A stretch of 42,225 nt of DNA from Zancudomyces culisetae (taxonomy: Eukaryota; Kickxellomycota; Harpellomycetes; Harpellales; Legeriomycetaceae), in NCBI GenBank assembly GCA_001969505.1, contig LSSK01000477.1:1-42225 (forward strand), given 5' to 3'. Under the pieces are notes generated by a model that saw only the letters and a list, made by a program, of their open reading frames with translations, was not told the origin of the DNA and searched no databases. The translations under genes were made by a program, and so were the position numbers. Positions 23,520 to 34,338 of the stretch are shown here, in pieces (positions within the stretch are counted from its first letter, which is position 1; every line of letters begins with the position of its first letter).

Positions 23520-24087
23520 CAGGTATTTTTATTAGTCGTTAACTTTAACGTCTTTTAATTTATTTCTGTTAATTAAGCTGTTTCCCTGATATAATGCATA
23601 TACTAAAGAAAGGGAAACTGTATTTATTTTATTTTATTTTATTTTATTTGTTCTAGCAAAAACGAAAAAAACATACGATTTAAATAGTATCGATTACAAC
23701 CAAGGTAGAGAACAATGGTACATGATATACAGCACCCTTTTTTTTTTTCCCATCATTAATTATTGTTTGTTGTATAGCATTAATTCTCCCCGTTTAGGAG
23801 TACCATGAAAACCACAAACTTCGAAGAGTAAGGGTGAGATTGAGGGTTACACACCTGTGTTATGGTCTATTTTCTCAATACTTAGTCTCCAATGCTATTG
23901 TTCATCAATGAGAAAAAAGAGTACTGGGAGGGCTCGCGAGAGTGAACAGAAGTACACTTTGATCCTGTCAAACCCATCCCTTCCCCTCACTTGTATTTCT
24001 TTCCATCTTTTCTCTTCCAATCTTTACTTTCTTTATCCTTCATTGCTTATTCTTTCCTGCAACTCCCCGCTTATTTCATAATTTTTT

Positions 24088-24123
24088 GAGGAGTATGAGG
24101 AGTATGAGGAGTATGAGGAGTAC
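24088..24123. repeat. Four tandem copies of a 9-base unit
   Basis: GAGGAGTAT is repeated three times exactly and once with a final C instead of T. It lies in noncoding DNA. Confidence 0.9.
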
Positions 24124-24915
24124 GCGAAGGGGGGATAGGGCTTTGAGCTCAATGAAAAAAATTTTGAACATGAATTGGAAGAAACACCAACGCAGCTCCT
24201 AGTGACAATAATACCTTTCATGTTACCATATGCTTGTGTGTACCCATCCTAGCTCATGGCAAGGAGAATATTTTTTTGCTTTAGTTTTCAAAGTTGGTGA
24301 TGTCTTTCTTTCTTTCTCTCCCCTCCCCTTGTATCCACTCATTTTGTAATTGAAAGAACAAAAACGTTTTCCGTTTAACTAAAAATGTTTTTGGGACATT
24401 TTTTTTTGGAGGGGTATTTGTATAAGAGAGTAGAAAAATAGGCATTCAAGAGCCAGCAATGTCATACCATTATTCTCCCTACTTTCATTATATCACTAAA
24501 TAAATTTGCACTCAATATTTACCCCATTTTATTATAATTGTTTTCAAATCACTTATTTATTATTTATTGGAGTCTAATGATTGTATTTACCACTATTTCA
24601 TAAACCTAGCATGAAAATCATAGAAAAAAATACTTGAGGGAGAAAGGCTTAGACATTATACTCTGAAAGAGTGTGTCGAAAGGAGGTGGGGTGGGAGAGA
24701 TGTGAAGTTATTTTTATTATTTCTTGTTGTATATCTATTTAGTCATTCCTATACTAAAAGTGACATATCAAGTTTTTGCCCATTTTGTTTATTGTTTATT
24801 TTTAGGCTCAATAATGCACAATATACTAATAATAATTCATCAGCATTATTATATTAATTGTCAAGCTAACTTGTATACATTAGAGTTACTTTGCTTGTAT
24901 TTGAATAGTAATATC

Positions 24916-25287
24916 CTACTCCCTCATTAAATACTCAAAAATAATAACTTTTGAGCGATACTGGAAGTGCGACAAAACTGCATTATGGTATTCTAATGTG
25001 CACCAGACTATGGCACAAAAAAACTGATCGATGAAATCAAGAGAATCTAAGGCGTAATGATAATTATCTGTTATTGAGTTGTATACCACTAATCTAATTA
25101 TAAATTGATTGTTCTTGCCACAGCTCTGGGAATAAAATGCTTTAAATAATGGCGTGTGTAAGTGCGTGCTGTATCGTGTACTAGATATGGGTGCATTCAT
25201 ATCGTTGTTTACGATAGTATCTAGATTTGTGGGCACAAACATAAATTTTCTTTTCTCAGTCATAACTACCACCATCACTCTACCCAT
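24916..25287 (-). CDS. Weak hypothetical open frame, 123 residues
   Basis: An ATG-started frame ending at TAG, without a signal peptide, membrane segment or family motif that I recognise. Its codon mix is not obviously random but not convincing either. It sits in a gene-poor stretch and may be a remnant, an exon of an unrecognised gene, or chance. Confidence 0.2.
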   Translation of the reverse strand: MGRVMVVVMTEKRKFMFVPTNLDTIVNNDMNAPISSTRYSTHLHTPLFKAFYSQSCGKNNQFIIRLVVYNSITDNYHYALDSLDFIDQFFCAIVWCTLEYHNAVLSHFQYRSKVIIFEYLMRE

Positions 25288-26147
25288 TGCTTTCCTTTTC
25301 CTTTGAAATGAGAAACACAAAATGTTTTTTTTTCAGTAACCCAGAAAGCAATACAATCAATAAACAAATTCAACTAGCCAGAATACTCAGCTCTGAATGC
25401 ACCAAAAAGACAAGGTCCATAGGCAGCAGAAGTACTTGGGCATCCTTGCTCATTTTGCTTTGAGCACTTTTTCTCTTAGGAACGGTTTTATGGAGCTCTG
25501 TACAGACCTTACGCATCGGAGAACAAAAAAAAAAAAGATCTTTTACACATCTTTATTAAATAACTACAGCTTTTAAAAGTAAAAGATACATCTAGAAGGC
25601 AGTAGTAACTATTGATGTAAACTTGATATGTTTGCTCATGAAGGCGCTGTTTATTTTAAACCCTATTTTTTGCAAAATAAAAAAGGGAAATGAGGAGTTT
25701 GCCATAGTATGCCCTTCTCTTCCCGGTGAGTTCTCAATCTTAATCCTCTTATATATCTCAGTGTGCAGTTTCCAACACTATAATTCATGAGTACTCAAAC
25801 TACTGACTCCAACTCCAAGCGTATAGTTTGGTAGCGTATAACCAGCTCTGTAAACTGGTACTGAAAAATATAATAACCCACAATAATATGGTAATTGATC
25901 ACAATGCGTTGATTCGCCCACTGATTTTCTATTATTTTTCCTGATTTGAGAAAATATGTCAAATCAATTGTAATTGAAAAAAAAACACAAGTTAAAAAGC
26001 TGAGATAAAATATCAAGTGCAAATAAGCAAATAATCGAAAAATCGAAACCAAACCAAGCCAAAGCTGAAACAAATTTCTTCCCATCAAACCCTAGCAAAT
26101 TTCACTGGTTTGTGTGTGCAATAAAAAAATAGATGGAATAAAACCGA

Positions 26148-26153
26148 TATAAA
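26148..26153 (+). promoter_or_regulatory. Probable TATA box of the RidA-family gene
   Basis: TATAAA lies 73 bases upstream of the ATG at 26227, in the same relative position as the motif before the MPP-beta gene. Motif match only. Confidence 0.4.
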
Positions 26154-26226
26154 TACATTTATTATTGTTTTCTTTTTTCGCTTTTTTCTAGAAAAACAAA
26201 ATTTTCGTATTCTATTCAACACAAAA

Positions 26227-26788
26227 ATGAGCCACAAGAAAGAAGTCATCCTCCCAAACTCAGCACCATCAGCTGGTCCCTACTGTAAGTTCAACGTTTG
26301 TATTTACCATCTTGTCTAGCTTTTTTCTGTCCTGTTTTCGCACTCTTAAATTTCAACTCTTCACATTATTCCAAGCTCTACTGTTCTGTTGTTGGGTTTT
26401 ACGAGAAAATTAAAAGATTTTACTAAACAATAAGTTGGCTATCTATCTATCTGCAGCACCAGGAATCATTTCAAATGGTTTTGTTTTCACAGCCGGTCAA
26501 CTCGCTATCGATCCAGTAACAAAGCAATTTGTTAATGGAGATATTACCGAACAAACAAGAATCAGCTTGATGAATGTAAAGGCTCTTGTCGAGGCTGCTG
26601 GAAGTTCAATGGACCACATAGTAAAAACCACCGTCTATTTGGCAGATATCAACGAATGGCCAATAATGAACGAAGAATACTCCAAGCACTTTAGCAAACC
26701 AGCACCTGCTCGCTCTGCATTCCAGGTTGCAGCTCTCCCACTTGGAGCCAAGGTTGAAATCGAAGTCATTGCTGCCATCCCAAATTGA
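26227..26788 (+). CDS. HMF1: RidA/YjgF/YER057c-family enamine/imine deaminase
   Basis: Two exons, 26227-26284 and 26457-26788, give 129 residues, the family size. The 172-base intron has donor GTAAGT, a TACTAAAC branch-like motif and the acceptor CTGCAG. It splits the Ser codon of GPYSPG, the conserved N-terminal motif. Arg105 in PARSAFQ and Glu120 in GAKVEIEV match the catalytic Arg and Glu of bacterial RidA, with the same numbering as E. coli. The enzyme family hydrolyses reactive 2-aminoacrylate and related imines released by PLP enzymes such as threonine dehydratase. The N-terminus, MSHKKEVILPNSAPS, lacks a presequence, so it is probably the cytosolic (Hmf1-like) form and not the mitochondrial Mmf1 form. 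Its codons are biased to C endings, as in the MPP-beta and Ran genes. Confidence 0.95.
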
Positions 26789-27208
26789 GCTAAATAATAT
26801 TGTCTTTTGAATGATAAACCTAGTGTTGGAACTCGAAAATAAAACCCATTTAAAGCTAGTAAAAGTTCATATATGTGTTTTATTACTTTTTTTTGACGTT
26901 TCGTGACTTTAAATAAAATAATTAGGTGTTTTTCCGCGAATACATCATAAGGTTGTTTACAATTGCTTGGTATATGTACTGTTGTAGGACCGAAATTTAA
27001 ATGATCTTTTATTTTACCTCTGGGATCATACTTTCATTCAAAATTTTTTTTGGTATTTTCTCGATTAAATTTTTGGTTGGAAAACTAAAAGAAAGAAAAA
27101 AAAAGAAAAAACTCTTCTGATGTTCGGTTTATTTGATTATTAAACACACATTGTACATATTTTAACTAACCCCGAAATTATAGAATACCAACACAGCTGA
27201 TAACAAGA
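26789..27208. other. Intergenic region between RidA and LRR genes
   Basis: AT-rich spacer with AATAAA at 26838-26843, 50 bases after the RidA stop, as a probable polyadenylation signal. No coding sequence seen. Confidence 0.55.
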
Positions 27209-28296
27209 ATGAGATTAACGCCATTAACTTTGTCGAGCACTATAGAAAAACACTTGGGTGAAATCACCGAGTTGAATCTAAATAACAAGGAAATTAGCCA
27301 CATCGAAGATATATCATGCTGTACAAGTTTGCGAAAACTGAATCTTTCCAACAACAAATTAAAGTCAGACGAGTGTTTCAGCGGTTTGAAGTATGTCACT
27401 GAGCTTACTTACCTGAACATGTCCAAAAATGAAATGGAATCTATAGATGGAGTCGGTGATTTAAGAAATCTAACAGGTGAGTACAAGTTTTATATTCATG
27501 ATTATTCTTTTTTATATCTAAACACCATTGGTACTGCTACTGAAAAGAGTATTCAGGTGTATGGGAATGTAATAATAATAATAAACAAACAAGTAAACAA
27601 ACATTAAAGCGAAATTCTCAATAAAACGTAGTCTTGAACTTGAGTAACAACCAAATAACTCGGGTTCCTCAAGGTATTGTGAACTGTGAAAAACTCAAGG
27701 CGCTTATATTGAATAATAACCAGCTCAAAACAGTCGATAATATTCTTGGGCTGAGTGAACTCGGTACCTTGGTTATTTCACATAACCAGATCGAAGCTCT
27801 TTCAGGGCTGGTTGGGATGTCAGGGCTGACTAAGCTTAGTGCTGCACATAACAAGTTGCGTGTATTTCCCAACTTTGGAGACAACGAAAAAATGAAAGAA
27901 ATGCGGCTGAACAACAATAAGATTCAAAAAGTTCCCGAGTATATTGGGAAATGTATCAACCTGAGTGTCTTGGATTTAGGAAATAACCTAATTGCAGAGT
28001 TCAGCAGTATTGAATCACTCAGGCTACTTCGACATCTTGACAACCTAAATCTTAAGGGAAATGCCATAACTGAGGTGGAAGGGTATCGGGAAAAGGTGTT
28101 GGAAATGATCCCAAGCCTCAGAATTCTGGATGGTCAGCGATTTGACCCAAAATTTCTAGCTCGGAAGGAGAAACGGGCAATCATTGATGAGATAAAAGTT
28201 AGAGAAAAGAGAGAAAGGGATTTGGGGCTGAAGCCCGGTGCCTTGAAAAAGGAATATATGAACAAATCTCAAAAGAAAGCTAAAATCCAAAAATAG
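27209..28296 (+). CDS. Leucine-rich-repeat protein with LRR cap and basic tail
   Basis: Two exons, 27209-27476 and 27632-28296, encode 310 residues. The 155-base intron (donor GTGAGT, acceptor CGTAG) falls inside a repeat and restores TVLNLSNNQI. About nine repeats of the SDS22-like type run from residue 18 to about 245, with LxxLxLxxNxI cores such as LRKLNLSNNKL, LGTLVISHNQI and LDNLNLKGNAI. They end in a cap motif (MIPSLRILDG) as in U2A' and ANP32-type proteins. The last 55 residues are highly charged and lysine-rich, ending KKAKIQK, which might act as a nuclear or nucleolar signal. Such proteins are binding scaffolds; the partner cannot be told from sequence. The start ATG is the first in the frame; an extra upstream exon is not excluded. 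The gene converges on the HTD2-like gene. Confidence 0.85.
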
Positions 28297-28685
28297 ATGA
28301 TGGTATATGACTTGATACTAAATGATTCATTATGTACATGGCACGAAAACAAACATGGTAAATGTGCAACACCATTACCAGTATACATCTAGCTTTATTC
28401 GCGTGTTTATAGCGTTTGTTTTTGTTTATAACCTTTGTTTTCTCTTTTTTTTTTAGAATCACTACAGCTTATACATCGAACCCATAATGCGCCTATATCG
28501 TGTTTTATTTTTTTGAGCCCCTATTTATTTCTGAGAAAGCGGGGTTTTAAACAGGAGTATAAAAGCTTAAACGCAAATAAAGAGTGCGAAATGGAGGCTA
28601 GGTAGAAAAAAAAGTAAGGAGTGTTAATCCTTGCAAAATTCGTACAGCTCACCACGAGAAAGATGGATCCGATGGATAGGTAGTT
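28297..28685. other. Convergent 3' region between LRR and HTD2-like genes
   Basis: 389 bases. On the minus strand it contains a good branch/acceptor combination (acceptor TAG at 28600-28598) and a short open frame to TAA at 28547-28549, which may be an alternative last exon of the HTD2-like gene. Otherwise it is AT-rich spacer. Confidence 0.5.
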
Positions 28686-29768
28686 TTACAAACTTACACG
28701 CTTCAAAGTCGCAGTACCTTGCATAGCCAAACCATCCTCATCGTTTATTGCCCATAGTTCACATTTCAATTGATCTGGGCGGTCTCCGGCATCCAACATT
28801 TGTTTTTGTTCAGCATTCCACTTTCCACATAATGTCATTTTGGATTTTACATATAGTGGGCTTACAGCCCGATAACTGAAGGTGTGTACTTTGTAACCAG
28901 TGGGTAAGTTGCAGCGCAGATTCTCCAACAAGAGAGTACAAGTTAATGGACCATGTACAAGTAGATTGGGATGCTTCTCCACTTTGTTAGCGTAGTTAAA
29001 ATCGTAATGTATAAGATGCGAGTTCCATGTAAGTGCGGAGTATCTGAAAAGCGAAATGTTTGATGGAACAAAAGAATGTTGAAAATCGGGCTCATTCTTT
29101 GGTTTTACATTTTTTCTTGCGGGACTCATTTTTTCCATATATGCCAACTCTCTTCTCTCTGTTATACTAAGACCATTTTCGTTGAAAACCTCTCGTTTAA
29201 TCCCCACCATGATTAACGGACCTCCCGATTCTATTGGCCGATACTTTTCTTTGACGCTGTCTATTTGCGAAACAAGTGTTGCAGTATGACCAACTCTTAG
29301 GGGATTCTCCGTGCTAAATGTCAGGGAACCGCCTGCCCATACCCTTTGATTATACGGTTCTGGTGGTGATTCTTCTTCATTGTACCCATCAAGAGACAGC
29401 TCATGTTCCGTGTAGTTTGGCAAAAAGTACAGTAAATGTGAATTTAATGGCAGCTCTGTCCCTTCTTCGACTTCTCTTGCTCGCGTTATCTTGGGAACTG
29501 GATATGTTTGTGGCAAAAGTGGCGATACAGTGCTTTGAAAATATACCAGGGGCTTTCCATAGATTTTCTCTACAAATTCCTCCTTTTTGTTTAGTGCACC
29601 TTGTGCCCATTCATCGACTGTGCCTTGTTTTTTATTCTGGGGTCTGGTCGTAAAGAATCCCTTGGTGTTGAACCTGTGTACTGTAGGCCCAATTGAGTTA
29701 GCGCTAGTCAAGTTGAAGAGAATGTGTTTTCCACGGTTTATGTGTTTTGCTTTTTGAAATAACGTCAT
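28686..29768 (-). CDS. HTD2: HTD2-like mitochondrial hydroxyacyl-thioester dehydratase (hotdog fold)
   Basis: One long exon of 360 codons from the ATG at 29768. The N-terminus (MTLFQKAKHINRGKHILFNL) is basic and lacks acidic residues, consistent with a matrix presequence. The N-terminal hotdog half includes VWAGGSLTF at about 143-151. The C-terminal half carries LFRYSALTWNSHLIHYD (about 240-256), the hydratase-2 motif, with Asn249 and His254 as likely catalytic positions. A VHGPL motif follows at 271-275. In yeast, Htd2 performs the dehydration step of mitochondrial type II fatty-acid synthesis; the closely related mesaconyl-C4-CoA hydratase type is an alternative. The final codons read CGT GTAAGT TTG TAA, so the apparent C-terminus overlaps a perfect splice donor at 28697 and the real end may lie in a further exon. 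It is divergent from the TAPT1 gene. Confidence 0.88.
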   Translation of the reverse strand: MTLFQKAKHINRGKHILFNLTSANSIGPTVHRFNTKGFFTTRPQNKKQGTVDEWAQGALNKKEEFVEKIYGKPLVYFQSTVSPLLPQTYPVPKITRAREVEEGTELPLNSHLLYFLPNYTEHELSLDGYNEEESPPEPYNQRVWAGGSLTFSTENPLRVGHTATLVSQIDSVKEKYRPIESGGPLIMVGIKREVFNENGLSITERRELAYMEKMSPARKNVKPKNEPDFQHSFVPSNISLFRYSALTWNSHLIHYDFNYANKVEKHPNLLVHGPLTCTLLLENLRCNLPTGYKVHTFSYRAVSPLYVKSKMTLCGKWNAEQKQMLDAGDRPDQLKCELWAINDEDGLAMQGTATLKRVSL

Positions 29769-31698
29769 TTTTTTGCCTCCTTTTTTTATTCTATATCTTG
29801 ACTAAACAGTACAAAGATGTTCTCTTTTAGTATACACTAGAATCGTCAAATCAGTTCAAAAATTATAATGGTTATGAAGATACTTGCTCGGATATCAGAA
29901 TATCTTGTCCTAAGTACAAAAACACGAGTTACCAAATAAAAAGAGAGTGCTAAAGACCTGGAACCAAAGATAAACTGGCGGAGTTTCGGTACAATCGTAC
30001 ACAATAAACCCCCTCTCCCCTTAGCCTTTTTTTTTTTACACACGGGGTTTCTTGGATCTTTCTTTTTTTCATGAGGTTTCGATTAACATTTGTGCCAATA
30101 GTATTTCACCGATTATTTGGTGACATGAAACACCAGGTTTTATTTCTGGATACTGCTGCTTTATGGATTTCGTGGAATCCTTATCCAGATGAAAACAAGT
30201 ATATAGTAACTAGAAAATACAGCAAAGGCTGTCAGTGCGTTTGATGTTGTTTCTGCATCCCTCCAAACACCTCGTATATGTGTGAAATTAGCTCAACCTT
30301 CATAGCAACAAGTGTATATGCTCTCATATATTCTTGCAGTACATGTCCTCTCGCGTCGGTTCATGTTTTTGAAAACAGACGTCCAGGTAATTATTGTTGA
30401 CTTTAGTGTATAAATGCAAGATATAAGCCAAGCGCTAGCTGTTCTTGTTAGACAAAACCATAGTTGGAAATGTGCGATATGAAGACAACACAACTACACT
30501 GCGCTGATCATCTGCGTCATGCTAATATTATTTCGCCAATGTTTTCTGTCTATTTGTTATTTTTACTGGTGTATATACCGCCACACATCGTATACACCAC
30601 CTTGTGCATTGGTATGTGGGATTTCTCGGTTAAATATAAACCTTTTTGTACACATTCTCGTTTTATGAGAATTACATATTATTTGTAATTGTTAACGGAA
30701 AAAATGTACTGAAAAATGAAAAATAATGCTAAGGATTCTTTGCTGACACCCAACACGCTTTTTTCTTGAGTTCACACAAAAAAATGTAGGATAATGTTCC
30801 TGCTCTTTCCTCTAACCCAGCACAGAATGCTGGATTCATTTTCAAAACATCTGGAATACAGCTGCTGAGAAATATGTCTAGTCAACATTAAATGGCGTGA
30901 TAGCGGAAAAAGATGCTTATTTAGATAAAAAAAAAGGCCTTCTTCAGTAGCAATTTGGACTGTGTATGTGAGTATATGTGCGGATTTTATTTCTGAATTC
31001 TTCTGCAAATTGGCCTGCCCAGCTCCGAGTATGCTACAATCTCAGATGGATAATTAAGACGACATAGTGGGATCTTCTCTTTTGGACGTGATTACGAGAT
31101 ATCCAGGCAATTTGTAACAAAGCGAGTCAGAGTTTGTTGTGGTGATTACAAGAATTTTCAATGGTCAAAAAGGTGAAGGCAGAATTCCAGGGAAAAGCGA
31201 AATAATGGGCTCACATTTCCACTCAACCTCACTTTTTGTTTTGTAAACATTGCCCTACCTTGGCTCATCTGTTTGCTAAGCTCTAACCTAAGCATTGTAA
31301 CATCCTCAGTAAGGTAAAAACAATTACCACCTAAAAGAGAAAAGTATGCTGCAATTTTTTTAATTGTTTACAAAATTTTGCTACTTGTGGCTTTTAAAGT
31401 TGTACCAAATTGCAACCAATTTGTACAGAAGTACAACCTGCGTAAAAAAACACAATTTCAAGTCAAACCGGTTTTTTTTACCAAGTAAAATGTATTGCAA
31501 TAAAAGTGCTTTTTAAAATTGGAATCAGGTCTTTCTCGGCGTATAGTAGAATATAATTATATCAAACGTGAGACCGAGTTGGCACTTACAAAATACAGTA
31601 GAGGGGTGCTGAACTCAAGTATTTGTCACTGAAATCAATAGACCTTAGAGCTGAATGTTTTTAAACATTACGCATTCATAGTAAATTGGAATCATAAA
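29769..31698. other. Divergent intergenic region between HTD2-like and TAPT1 genes
   Basis: 1.9 kb between two start codons. Short frames on both strands (the largest below 80 codons) show no family signature or consistent splice context. It should carry both promoters; no convincing TATA box was identified for either gene. Confidence 0.55.
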
Positions 31699-34338
31699 AT
31701 GGCACCTCCTCAGAAAGAAACAATAGGTGAAAATAGGCAAAGAATGCAGGATATAGATAAACTTGGAGAATTCTCCAGTTTGAATGCCTTTCCAAGTCTC
31801 GAAAAAATCGACAGCGATGACACGGATGTATCTAGTGGAAAAAGAAAAGACGAACAATTCGAACAAGATAGCAAATACGAACTAACCAACATAACAAGCT
31901 CTTTTGAGGAAAATGAGCGAAAAAAAGAGCTGAAAGGGTGGAAAATGAATCATACAAAAATAAAACTAAGTAGATTCGTGAACAGATATAGCTTTGGGGA
32001 TGTGGAGAGGCAAGTGATGCATACGAAAGTAAGAAGCAGGTCACAGTCTGTTCCGGTGATTCCAAAAGACGTGTTGGAATTCGCAGTGAATACGGATGGA
32101 AAACGTGCAAGGAAGCGAGAATCCAAAAAAAACCTTTTTGAGCAGGAGCCCACCTCCGCAGTGAATACAAAAGCTAATAAAAAGGAAAATATGACGATAA
32201 TGCTAAAAGGACACAAACGAGAAGATAGCAATAAGCAAGTAAAATACAGAAATAGGAAAAGAATGATAACTTTATGGGAGCAGCACAATAACATGCTGGA
32301 TGAGGTGGAGGTGGAGAAAATCGATGACTTGAAACGACGGAGAGTGGTACACTTTTTGCTAGTGCCTTGGGAAATAGAAAAATTGATGACACTGGGAATA
32401 GCGGTGTGCGCAGCTTCGATGGTCAAGACGTTGGTAACACTGCCAGCAAAGGCATTCCTGGGTGCCACGCAATTACTAAAAGGAGCCACTGTTAGAATCA
32501 AAAGTAAAATAAACAATAAAAATTATGTGATAGTGTGGCCAACTGTAGATAGAGTAACAGACCTAGCGAAATTTTCCATATTGGGGCTTGCATGTATAGT
32601 TGTGGGGAATATAGATGCAGCAAAGGTGTATCATACAATTAGGGCCCAGTCGACCCTTAAGCTTTATTTTATATTTAATACTCTTGAATTATTCGACAAG
32701 TTGTTATCATCGCTGGGCTTGGATATTATTGATTCTTTGCACATCAGCGTCGGTGAATATTACAATGATAATGAAAAGCATAAGAGAACGCTTTTCACTT
32801 TTGTGGGACATTTAATTCTGAGTTTTTTGTATGTAACTATACACTCACTTGTACTGTACTACCAGATTCTCACACTCAATGTAGCCATCAATTCATATAG
32901 CCAACAACTAGTTTCCTTACTGATTTCCAACCAATTTGTGGAACTAAAGGGGAATATACTAAAAAGATTTGAAAAGGAGAATCTGTTCCAACTGACTTGT
33001 GGTGATATTGTCGAACGCTTCCAGGAGATCATAATACTTTCGCTGATATTTTTCCGGAACTTTATAGAGATGAATGAGTACCAAATAACTGGATGGAATA
33101 TCAACGCCGAGGATTTATTTACTAGACTACTTGTACCTGTTTTTATGATTCTTGGGACTGAACTACTCGTAGACTGGGTCAAACATGCATATATCACTAA
33201 ATTTAACTGGATTAGACCACAAGTCTACGAAAAATATGGCCATGTGCTGTGTAGAGATCTTGTGGATTCACAACATAAAGATGACCTAACTGGTCCGTCA
33301 GTACCTGTTTCTGCATCTCCTGAAGCGAGCTCAAATAAGACGTTCGACCATGTGAATTTTGTAGCAAAAAAAATTGGGTTTATACCGCTTCCTCTGCTTT
33401 CTGTGTTACTTCTTATGACATTTCAATCCATCTCGTTGATTCTCGGACCGTTTTCCTCGCCCTTAAAAACACTGCTGCTGTTTCCTAAAATGTATTTTTA
33501 TTATGTCTTCTCCGCAATCTCTGTTTCCTACCACCTTGTGACAAACCTAGTATCTCCGACAGCAAACTTTGCCCTGTTTTGTATTAACACTACAGTTTCT
33601 ATAATAGCCAACAGCCATACTTACCTATCACTAAAAAATATCATAACTAGGTATATATCTATGTATGGTCATATAGAAGAACATGTAGTCTTTGAGAGAC
33701 TAGCCACAATCCCTCATATAACCTATGGATCCATATCTTACATAGCTGGGTATACAAATCGTTATTACAATAAAGCGATTGGGCTTTTCAGGATACTCAC
33801 TCCTCCAATAACTGATGGTGAGATGCGAAACTTCCTGGGTTTCTTTTATTTCACAATGCTAATCATACTTGTGTACGTAATCTTTTCATTGGTTAATCTC
33901 TACTCATCCTATCTGTTGAAAAGGTATGCCCTAAACAGGTACCTAAGCTACACAAAAAAACCTAATGAACCTACCACAGTACCTCTATCAGCCTCTATCA
34001 GCAACAGTAGTAACAGCAGCAAAACTGGCCACACCAGCACTATTCGCAATTATGATCGCGACCGCAACCATAGTTCAAATACAGTTGCCAGTATAAACAC
34101 CAACAAAAGCGATGTAGTTCCGGAAATTTTAGTGAATAATAAACCTATAGGATCGCAGAAGCCCCAAAATACAGAGAATTTTGATGATGAAACTAAAGGT
34201 GTTGATGTTGGGAGGCTAAAAGGCATAGCAAGCTTTATAAGTAACGACGCTGAGGATAAGAAATGGGAGTCATTCAAACCAAAATACACTTTAGATAATG
34301 TCACTCGGTATTCTTTGGTTAAAAGTAGAATCCCTTGA
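31699..34338 (+). CDS. TAPT1: TAPT1/Emp65-family ER membrane protein
   Basis: A single exon of 879 codons, from ATG 31699 to TGA 34338. Residues 1-210 are charged, Lys/Arg/Glu-rich and probably cytosolic. The family domain starts near 212 with LLVPWEIEKL. It continues with VYHTIRAQSTLKLYFIFNTL (about 310-329), FDKLLSSLGLDIIDSL, VSLLISNQFVELKGNILKRF, FEKENLFQLTCGDIVERFQ and DWVKHAYITKFNWIR (about 492-506). These blocks are diagnostic of TAPT1, POD1 and yeast Emp65. Several hydrophobic segments, including one after residue 710, indicate a polytopic protein. The C-terminal 130 residues are Ser/Asn/Thr-rich. In yeast, Emp65 works with the SUN-like protein Slp1 to protect newly made soluble ER proteins; a similar ER quality-control role is inferred. 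No intron is needed, unlike most genes here. Confidence 0.92.
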   Translation: MAPPQKETIGENRQRMQDIDKLGEFSSLNAFPSLEKIDSDDTDVSSGKRKDEQFEQDSKYELTNITSSFEENERKKELKGWKMNHTKIKLSRFVNRYSFGDVERQVMHTKVRSRSQSVPVIPKDVLEFAVNTDGKRARKRESKKNLFEQEPTSAVNTKANKKENMTIMLKGHKREDSNKQVKYRNRKRMITLWEQHNNMLDEVEVEKIDDLKRRRVVHFLLVPWEIEKLMTLGIAVCAASMVKTLVTLPAKAFLGATQLLKGATVRIKSKINNKNYVIVWPTVDRVTDLAKFSILGLACIVVGNIDAAKVYHTIRAQSTLKLYFIFNTLELFDKLLSSLGLDIIDSLHISVGEYYNDNEKHKRTLFTFVGHLILSFLYVTIHSLVLYYQILTLNVAINSYSQQLVSLLISNQFVELKGNILKRFEKENLFQLTCGDIVERFQEIIILSLIFFRNFIEMNEYQITGWNINAEDLFTRLLVPVFMILGTELLVDWVKHAYITKFNWIRPQVYEKYGHVLCRDLVDSQHKDDLTGPSVPVSASPEASSNKTFDHVNFVAKKIGFIPLPLLSVLLLMTFQSISLILGPFSSPLKTLLLFPKMYFYYVFSAISVSYHLVTNLVSPTANFALFCINTTVSIIANSHTYLSLKNIITRYISMYGHIEEHVVFERLATIPHITYGSISYIAGYTNRYYNKAIGLFRILTPPITDGEMRNFLGFFYFTMLIILVYVIFSLVNLYSSYLLKRYALNRYLSYTKKPNEPTTVPLSASISNSSNSSKTGHTSTIRNYDRDRNHSSNTVASINTNKSDVVPEILVNNKPIGSQKPQNTENFDDETKGVDVGRLKGIASFISNDAEDKKWESFKPKYTLDNVTRYSLVKSRIP

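Larger units (their letters stand above)
23520..26226. other. Gene-poor intergenic region of 2.7 kb
   Basis: No gene with family support was found. It holds a TTTTA-rich run at 23618-23650, a 9-base tandem repeat at 24088-24123, one weak open frame (24916-25287, minus) and the promoter of the RidA gene at its end. Confidence 0.5.

Noticed and set aside
25795-26088. Minus-strand frame of 97 codons with hydrophobic segments
   Set aside because: AT-rich composition gives Phe/Leu/Ile/Tyr stretches automatically; no motif, and it lies in the likely RidA promoter region.
30464-31008. Short frames on both strands between HTD2-like and TAPT1 genes
   Set aside because: Below 80 codons, no motifs, no consistent splice sites linking them.
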